DNA of 64,000 nt, taken from the NCBI GenBank assembly GCA_949152475.1, contig OX424568.1:8779667-8843666 (forward strand), given 5' to 3'. Below are positions 13,101-22,100 of the stretch, piece after piece; position 1 is the stretch's first letter, and every line of letters starts with the position of its first letter. The position numbers were made by a program, and so were the translations under genes. The notes under the pieces were generated by a model. The model had not been told where the DNA came from. It did not search any database and was given only the letters and a program-made list of their open reading frames with translations. The stretch comes from Terebella lapidaria (Eukaryota; Annelida; Polychaeta; Terebellida; Terebellidae).

Positions 13101-16100
13101 TATATACACTGCTCAAAACATTATTTTAAGGATAAAATTTGCATTTTGGTGTTTTCTGAGAGCATTTAGGGTGGTTTCTGGAGACATTTCTGGGACTATT
13201 GGATGTCTATTTCGTGTATTAATCAGGGACGGGTACAGGAAACTTGGTTCCAAGTTTTGGGTGGCGCTGAATCCCGATATGACCAAATATATATATATAC
13301 ACTGCTCAAAACATTATTTTAAGGATATTTTCCTAGATATGTGAATTATATGACTCACAATCAAGCAACTACGGTTGTGACACATATACCTATTAGTACT
13401 GGACATTATAACAAATAAAGATTAACAAAGTGCAATGCAGTAGTATTTGTGTGAGAGCAATGACCTATTGTACACAACAAGGTTAACGACAAAAAAAGAG
13501 ACAAATTATTGTAACGTGGAAACATCAATAAGTGGTACATGAACTCCTCACTGCAATCACTGCCTCCGTGCACTGATATCACTGATAGAGTCGGGATATC
13601 ACAGACTGTGACACTCCATAGATTCGTGCAACATCAGCCTGTGTAGTACCACCTGTCAAGCAACCAATGAATTGCCATCGTTACGATACGCTGACAAACT
13701 TAGCGATTGAGTTGTCGAAAAAATCTATTGGTCTATAGCGGGCAATCAGGTAGGCCTATGAAAAAGTACATATATAAATCTGATGTCTATTTTACCTCTT
13801 GAAAAAGCGTGTAATGTCCTGTTCTGTCTTTCTCTTCATTGCGGATTTTTAAAGTTTTTACACCCCCTAAACTAATGCCGACTCATATCCGAGTCATCCG
13901 ACTGTAGGCTAGCAGTCTAATCATATGACTATAGCCCGTGCACTAGCACGTGCGAGCGCCAGTGAAAAGTCATTCAATTGCACAGTTGTAGGTCTATATT
14001 AAATATGCGGCCGCCAAAGCTAATTTGATTATCTAAGCCGATGATCATGGTTAGGCGGTCTAATGAAATTAATAACATTCACAGAGGTATGCCTAGATTA
14101 TTACATTTTATTGACATTAGAGCGTTGGGGCGAAGCCCCCAACCCTCTACATGTCTATGTGCTGACTTTTTCATGGAGGTTTCATGCCAACCTATCGACG
14201 CCCGTTTTGGCATGTAAACGTTTAGAAACCTACTTCAAATGAGAATTTTCTTCGTCCTCGACATGAAATCTCTCGAATTGATGGTAAACTTTGAATATTC
14301 CACACATGTATAATGCATAAATCGATGTGTTAGGTTTGAGAAAATTACGCAAAATGCTGAGATTGTTTGGAAAACGTCAAAATGGCGGAGCCGATGGAAA
14401 TTGACGTTCCCAGAATGCAAAGCAAATTTTACCGCAATGACGCGTATCTTGGAGCACACAATTATCTCCTGTGCAGCATCCATGTAAGCTTGCGTGTGCC
14501 GTGTGGCATTCCTCGGTCTTATGAAGCGAACACAACGATTCGTCTGCGATGCCACGGCTACATTTACCATAATTTGACGTATTTTATATGTCAAGGTGTT
14601 GGGTTTGCGAAGCCTTCAAAAAATCCTTTATATTTTAAACTGGTCTTTTCATTAGCCCAGTGGGCATATATGTTAATTATCATGATATCAGATGCAGATA
14701 TTCTTCATAGTTTAAAATATTCTTAAGGATATTTCATTAAGGTTCAATACCATTTTAGCAGGAGTATCTGTTTCATTGAGTTCAAAATGAAGGTTTACTT
14801 ATTAGAAAAATATGAATGGAGTAGGCCTATGCTTTCATCATAATATACGGGAATGAATTGGAATCATTTAAGAGAGGATATCATTATGGTAGCATTATTA
14901 TTTGGAGGGGGGGGGGGGTTACGTTGAGTAGAATACATCCCGCTGTATAGGGTGCTGATGGTGTGCTCGAGCTCTAATGTCGACTCTCACAGTTAGCTGT
15001 ATTTTCTTGTTTATATCAGCTCTTTACCTTAGATATTATATTTATATTCAAGGGATAAAACTGTGCACTGGCTCGATGTCTGTGACGTGAAAAAAAATTC
15101 CAGAGAGATCACAACGGAGATCCCGAGGGATTTTTGTTAGTCACAGACATCGAACCAAACACAGTTTTATCCCGATTATAACATGGCATCCTAAAGTGTT
15201 ATTTTCTTCCAATCTTTAATGAAAATGATCAACAAACCCGGTTTATTTTCCATGTCAACAACTTTCCGTTGTTGTTGCAGTCTGCTTGGCTGAGTAGCGC
15301 CACGGCTCATTTGCATATCGATCGATCAAATACGCGCATGTGATTGGTCAGTTTTATTGACGTTTTCCACCTGGATCTCTGTACTCCATTAGAAACCGCT
15401 GCTGGCCGTTTCAGATTACGGAAAGACGTTTCTGTCACAGCAATGCCATGTTATAATATCTACATTAAATCTAGGGCCTCTCTCTCTCTCTCCCTCTCCC
15501 TCTCATCATCATGGTCAATAGTGCGTGTAATTTGTAACTCATGACATGACATGTCTATTAGCCACTTGATGAAGTTTGCTTTGGTTGGTCTTGGGCCTCT
15601 TATCTTTTCTCCGGTGGGATTTGTGACTACACCCGTTTCCTTTCTAATATATGACATATCATTCATGTTGACATGTAGATCTAAAACCTGTAAATACAAT
15701 TACATGTAAGATTAAGTTGTTGAGTAAACTATTCACACAGTCAGTTTTGTGTCACTTTTACGTTGACAGTCAGAACCGGTATTTTTGGGATCTGTAGAAT
15801 ATCTGACAGATGATGACAGCACGGTATTAGCACACTATTCTAGTTGTACAGTAAATTATACACATATAATATACTTACTGTTATTCTTGATCCATGCAGG
15901 TGGCTGCTCTGCACTACGCATTAGAACAGTTTTTCAGGCTTAGATCTGTGGTTGTTGCTGTGTGCTGACTCGCCTGACTGGCTGTCTCAACCTATTCTGT
16001 GACTGGTCAGACATAAAGCACCTCTTGGTACCTAATTCACCCGGACTCGTATATTGGACAAATAACTAACTCGGACAACCAAATATGATTTTTGAACGTT

Positions 16101-19100
16101 TAATAAGTAGACAATATGAACAATAAATGACAGCTGTGTAATATTAAAATAGCGATTCGAGCAACACTGCTACTGTTACAATAATTTCAATCTTGAACTG
16201 CTGTACTAGACGCTCCCGCGTTGCTTGGAGGTTAGCGGCGACCCGACTTGTATTCTTGAGTTTTCCCACGTAGTTCTTCCCCCGTATATATGTATACGTC
16301 TGTTATCGGCTCTCTAGTTCAGCCCTGTTCTAGGCGTTTGTCACAACGTCTGTTACATCATGTCAGGTTCCCGACCCTGAAGCTAAGTGAATCAAACAAA
16401 TAGCACAACATGTCCAACCCACCTAACTATCTTACCCTATCCCCGACCTATCGATAAAATCCAACACAAGTAGTAGATAGAGCACGAGCACCCGTGGGTA
16501 TGGCTCATACACGAGGTAATTCTCGATGCGTTAGCCGAGAGATTACCGAGTGCATGAGCCATACCCACGGGTGCGAGTGGTCTATCTGACTTTTGTACCA
16601 CGGTTGACACCTTTAACAATAGGCCAGACTGTGGTCTATTCAACATACACCACTGTCTGCCGTGGAATATAGGATCACACTTGAGTGAACCCATGGTACA
16701 AGTCAGATAGACCACTCGCACCCGAGTTTCCACGGCAGACAGTGGTGTATGTTGAATAGACCACAGTCTGGCCTATTGTTAAAAAGGTGTCAACCGTGGT
16801 ACAAATACATGTACTCACGGTGAAAGTGTCAAGTCCTCCACACAATTTCACATAATACTGCTAATTTCACATAGCACTACATCGCACTATCAATACTGCC
16901 TCTGTCTGGTGCAGTTGCTGATCTCCCAGTTGCATTGTAACAAACACAAATCAGCCTCGAGTTTATATATCCTAGTGAGCGTCTGACAGATTTTATCTCT
17001 CATCGTTGACGAGTTTGCAAAAACAAATTCTGGGTCCAGAATACGTGTATGTTCCTTTCAGCACACAAAAAAGTGCAATTCCGTGCAGCCATTATATCGA
17101 TCCTACTAACAAATTAACTCACGCGACTCAAAACTTTTTCTCTTAGGTGGACATAACACATTTGTTCAACCATTTTCATATGCTCAAATATCGTGCCCAA
17201 ATGATCACTCTCGTTCACAGGTACCGTGGATATCTCTGCGGTGCTCCAAGCGATGGTTGATTGGGAGCGTGTTAGTTGTTACCGTTTTCGACGAGTCCAC
17301 GGCACTCTTTTCAACTGGGGGATCGCTGTTATGACGAGGAGGAATAGTGGTTGTTCTGCATCTCTTGGGTATAGAAGTACACAGGCCAGACTCATTAATT
17401 TCGGTACCGGTTGTCTTACGGTAAATATTGGGTTGCCCATTGTTTCCCCTGATACATCAATATGCAATGAATCGTACCATGTACCACTAGTACATTTTTA
17501 ACATGTGTCCATTTTATTACTATTCAGCGAGGCATGATTATGCATCTAATTGGACATTCCATCGGAATTCAACACGAACATCAGCGGCCGGACAGAGACA
17601 GTTTCGTTACTATTAATTGGGCCGCTATACCGCTATCACAGCGAGGCAATTACCGCATCTTGAATCCAAATGACGTTGATAACCATGGTGTACCATATGA
17701 TCACTCATCACTGTGGCATTATTCTACGACGGTGAGTACCCTAGAATTGAGTCCTGAAATAGTGCCCTGTATATTTTTAGGTTACCGGACCTATGGTCCG
17801 ATAACCTATTGGCATGGCGTTGCGTTCGTCGTCCGTCGTCGTCCACATTTTTATCTTTTTTGTTTACAGGCGAATTTTTCTGGAATTTTGCACAAAAAAA
17901 CTTAAAAATAATTCAAGAAGGAGGTATTTTTTATTTTTTTTATTTTCGCATCTTTTTTTCAAAATGGCGGCCGTTTTCGACGAAAAATGCCTGATTTTGG
18001 ACTTTGGCGGCCATTTTCTCAAAATCTTTTCAGTACCTTTTGTTCTTTTTGATACATAACACTCCTCGTATGTATTCCTATGATGTCTATAAATTTCGTT
18101 GCGCTTGATTCGCTCGAAGTGGGCCATTTTGGCCCAAACTCGGCCCAAATAGGACTCTCCCATGTTAAATTCTCCTATGCTTTATAATGGTCCAAACCTA
18201 CATTATGCCTAATATCTCACTTAATATTGAGATTAGAGACTAGGAATCAATTGTGGACATATAGGAAATGATATATGCTGAATATTCTGATGACCTTGAA
18301 TTTGACCTTCGACCCCATTTTCAAGGTCACAGGACAAAATGGCTAATATCTCGCTTATTATCGACTTTACAGCTTAGGAATCAATTGTGAACATATAGGA
18401 AATGATATATGCTGAATATTCTCGTGACCTTGAATTTGACCTTTGACCTCATTTTCAAGGTCACATGACAAAATGGCCAATATCTTGCTTATTATCGACT
18501 TTACAGCTTAGGAATCAATTGTGAACATATAGGAAGTGATATATTCTGAATATTCTCATGACCTTGAATTTGACCTTTGACCTAAATTTCAATGTCAGTC
18601 ATTTTATTCTCAAGGTCAGAATACAAAATGGCTTATATCTCGCTTATTATCGAATTTACAGTTTAGAAGTCCATAGTGAACATATAGGAAATGATGTATG
18701 TTGAATATTTTGGTGATCTAGAATTTGACCTGTGATCCCATTTTCATGGTCAGAGAACAAAATGGCTAATATGTCGCTTATTATCAACTTTACAGCTTAG
18801 AAATCAATTGCGAATATAGAGGAAATGATATATTTGTTGAAAATTTCATGGCCTTGAAGCTATCAGTGACTTTATTCTCAAGGTCACTGGACAAAAGGCT
18901 AATATCTAAAATGTATATTGTCCGGTAACCTTTCTTAGCCCTTGGGCTAATTTTTTTGAATGGCCCTGTGCTTCCGAAATTGTGCGGGCTTCAATTTAAC
19001 TCTATGCTTACACACCTCCCGAAGTATTTGAACAGGCAAATCATATGACTTATACTCCACAAGAGTTCCAGACAGAGTATCATTTATCATTTCCACATAC

Positions 19101-22100
19101 TCAATATCAGTCAACAAAACATTATTCATTTTCGAGTATGAAGGACCACGTTCAACTAGATGAACACCATACGTTAACAAAGCACCTCTATGATCAGTAA
19201 AACCAACATCTATGATTTTACAGTCTACAATTTGATTTGCAACAGTAGAGTTGCACAATATATAATCAAGTCTCCTTATGATTGATTTACTCTTATGTTT
19301 CCAATTAAAATCCTTCCTATGAGGGTTTATAGAACGCTAGGAATCAATCAGACTCACACTTTCCACCAGGTTCTGAAACCCTTCGATTTCCCTTTTATCA
19401 TGATTTCTACCCATAATATCATCTAGCGAATGTTCTAATACACAGTTGAAGTCTCCACACAGCAAGACATAAGAATCGACTGGTTGATCCAACACATTCA
19501 ATTGACAGCTTAACTCCTCTCAAAATTTGACTTTCGCAGCAGTGCCATGCGGTGCATCAATACAACATACTATATAGTTTCGCTCCTTGTGTGTGAATTC
19601 AATAGATAGTACACCTGGTTTTTCAGTGAGCACAATAAAGTAAGGACAATCAAAGCCATCTCTCATTAGTATCATTTCACCCTGTTTTTTTCACAGTACA
19701 AGACACAAATTTGTCCCTTCCATTCATTTCGCCGCTGGCTAACAACGTCATCTCCAACATGAGTCTCCTGCATACATACAATATCAACATTTAAATTTTG
19801 TACTCTCCTGAATATACTTCTCCGGGTTGTCAGCTTTCTTGGACCACGTACATTTAGGGTTAGGACCTTACCGATAGATGTTTATTTAGAGCACTTAGCG
19901 TCTGATCTGGACGGTTCGTCGTCACGAATCACCATGAGCAAGGAACCCATCTTGTTTTTTCCTGGCCACTCATCGCAGTTGTATTTCATGGTGTGCTGTT
20001 TCTTGAGTCCGGAGGCCCAGAAGTTGTCCCTTGTGGCCTCAACCAGGATCTTCTTGCCAGTCAGGTGTAAGGTCTCACGAAATTGGGGACAGTTCTTATA
20101 TTTATTCACCCAAATCATCGTCATCTTCTGGACTTTCACTTTGTCCCAGGAATCATTCTCACCAAGCCTGTCTCCAAGGACTTTACATTTACGAGGGTTC
20201 TTAGTCTTGAGTATCATGGCCGCGGTATCATTCTGTTCGAGGGTCACTGCCTTACTCTACTGGAACATCTGTTCTGTAGAGGAAAATCTCCTGTTGTCCT
20301 CGCCTACCAGCTCACAGGGAAAGAAGTTCGAGAGGGGCTCTTCCTCTCCCTTGAAGACTATTATATCCGGGTTGACTGTTCTGGTACATTCTCTAGCCGC
20401 GTGATTGTATCTCCACACTCATAGCATTCACGAAAGGGGCGACGGGTGGGACAGTCTTCTATTTTATGTGTTTCTTCCTTAGACCGCTTACAATTCACTA
20501 CCAGACCTTCATAGTACAGTGTGATGTTACAGATTATCGGTTCAGATGGTTTGCATGGGTTCTGAATGTCAATTGTGCTGTAGCGGGGTCTTGGGTCCAG
20601 TATTTCTGAGGTAAAACAGAATCTGTTTCCATTGTAGAATTTACCTTGTTGGGGGCTAGTCTTCAGAACGGCTTTTACTTTAGAAGTACGTACAGCGAAA
20701 GTATCGACCCACGTCTCTATTCCCTCCTCATCGACATGAAGTGGTATTCCATGAATGGAGAGGCATAGACTCCTGGGTTTGGGGTTATAGTTGAAGTCTG
20801 ACAGTTCACATCGACAACCTTCTATGTTCACACTGTGCAGGGGTATCACTGTGTAGGGGTGGCTTTTGCCACTGGGCCAGTGGTATATATTATCCAGTGC
20901 TTCTGGCCAGGTATCTCACAACGCTGGACACCAAAGATGTCAGGACTAGTGAAACCAATAGGCCCCATCTCATTATCCAAGGTGTTTCTGATGATTTCAA
21001 GCATTTCGTCTTCTTTAATCCAGGGCATTCTGTCCCCTTGCAGCTTTTTCCAGTTATTTCTATCTTTCACCAATTGCCTCATATCACTGAAGCTAATGAT
21101 TCTAGCTGCCATTTTTGCTTTCTCATATGTAGGGTGAGCAGAAATAGAGGAACGTTTCAATCTAGATTATAAACACCACACAAACGTTGAGAATTGTATC
21201 CAAATTTGTATATTCACAGCTTCTATACAACCTAGAAACTATTCTGAATTGTTTCTCAGGCTTGGCAATTGCCTAGAACAGTATAATTTTTGTATCTCAA
21301 GAGAGCATCCAAAAAGTGCTGCCTTCAGCTATCCGCCATCTTGCCTCTCATAGGAAATGATATATACTGAATATTCTCATGATATTGAATTTGACCTTAT
21401 TTTCAAGGTCAGAGCTCAAAATGGCTAATATCTCGCTCATTATTGACTTTGCAGTTTAGAAATCAATTGTGAACCTATAGGAAATCATATACTAGTACTA
21501 GTATGCTGCATATATATGCTCATTTTGAATTTGACATTTGGCTGCATTTTCAAGGTCAAAGCACAAAATGGCTAATATATCGCTTATTATCGAGTTTACA
21601 GCTTAGGAATCAATTGTGGATATAATAGAAATGATATATGCTGAATATTCTCGTGACATTGAATTGACCAATGACCTTATTCCAAGGTCACATGACAAAA
21701 AGCTAATATCTAAAATATATATTGTCCGGTAACCTTTCTTAGCCCTTGGGCTGATTTTCGTATCATTATGATGTTTACTTTATGATGTGCTCTGACCTCT
21801 CTAATGAACGATTGAAATCCAGAAAAAAATGCAAACATGTACATGCAACATGACGGTTTCAAAGCATGCCATGAAGAGCAAATTTATTTGATCTTTGTGT
21901 TATTTAGGAGTTAAACGTATCAAACACACCAGAGTCAATAAACATCGGTTGTCGCGCACACATAACAGTGTCACATACGTGTGCCAATTGACCTATCGCC
22001 AAATGCCCCAAAAGTTGTCCGAGTTTCACAAATTACGTCGGCCAACTTCTCTTTGGCCAATGATAACGTTTTGCAGAATGCGTCGTAAATGGCGTAAAAA

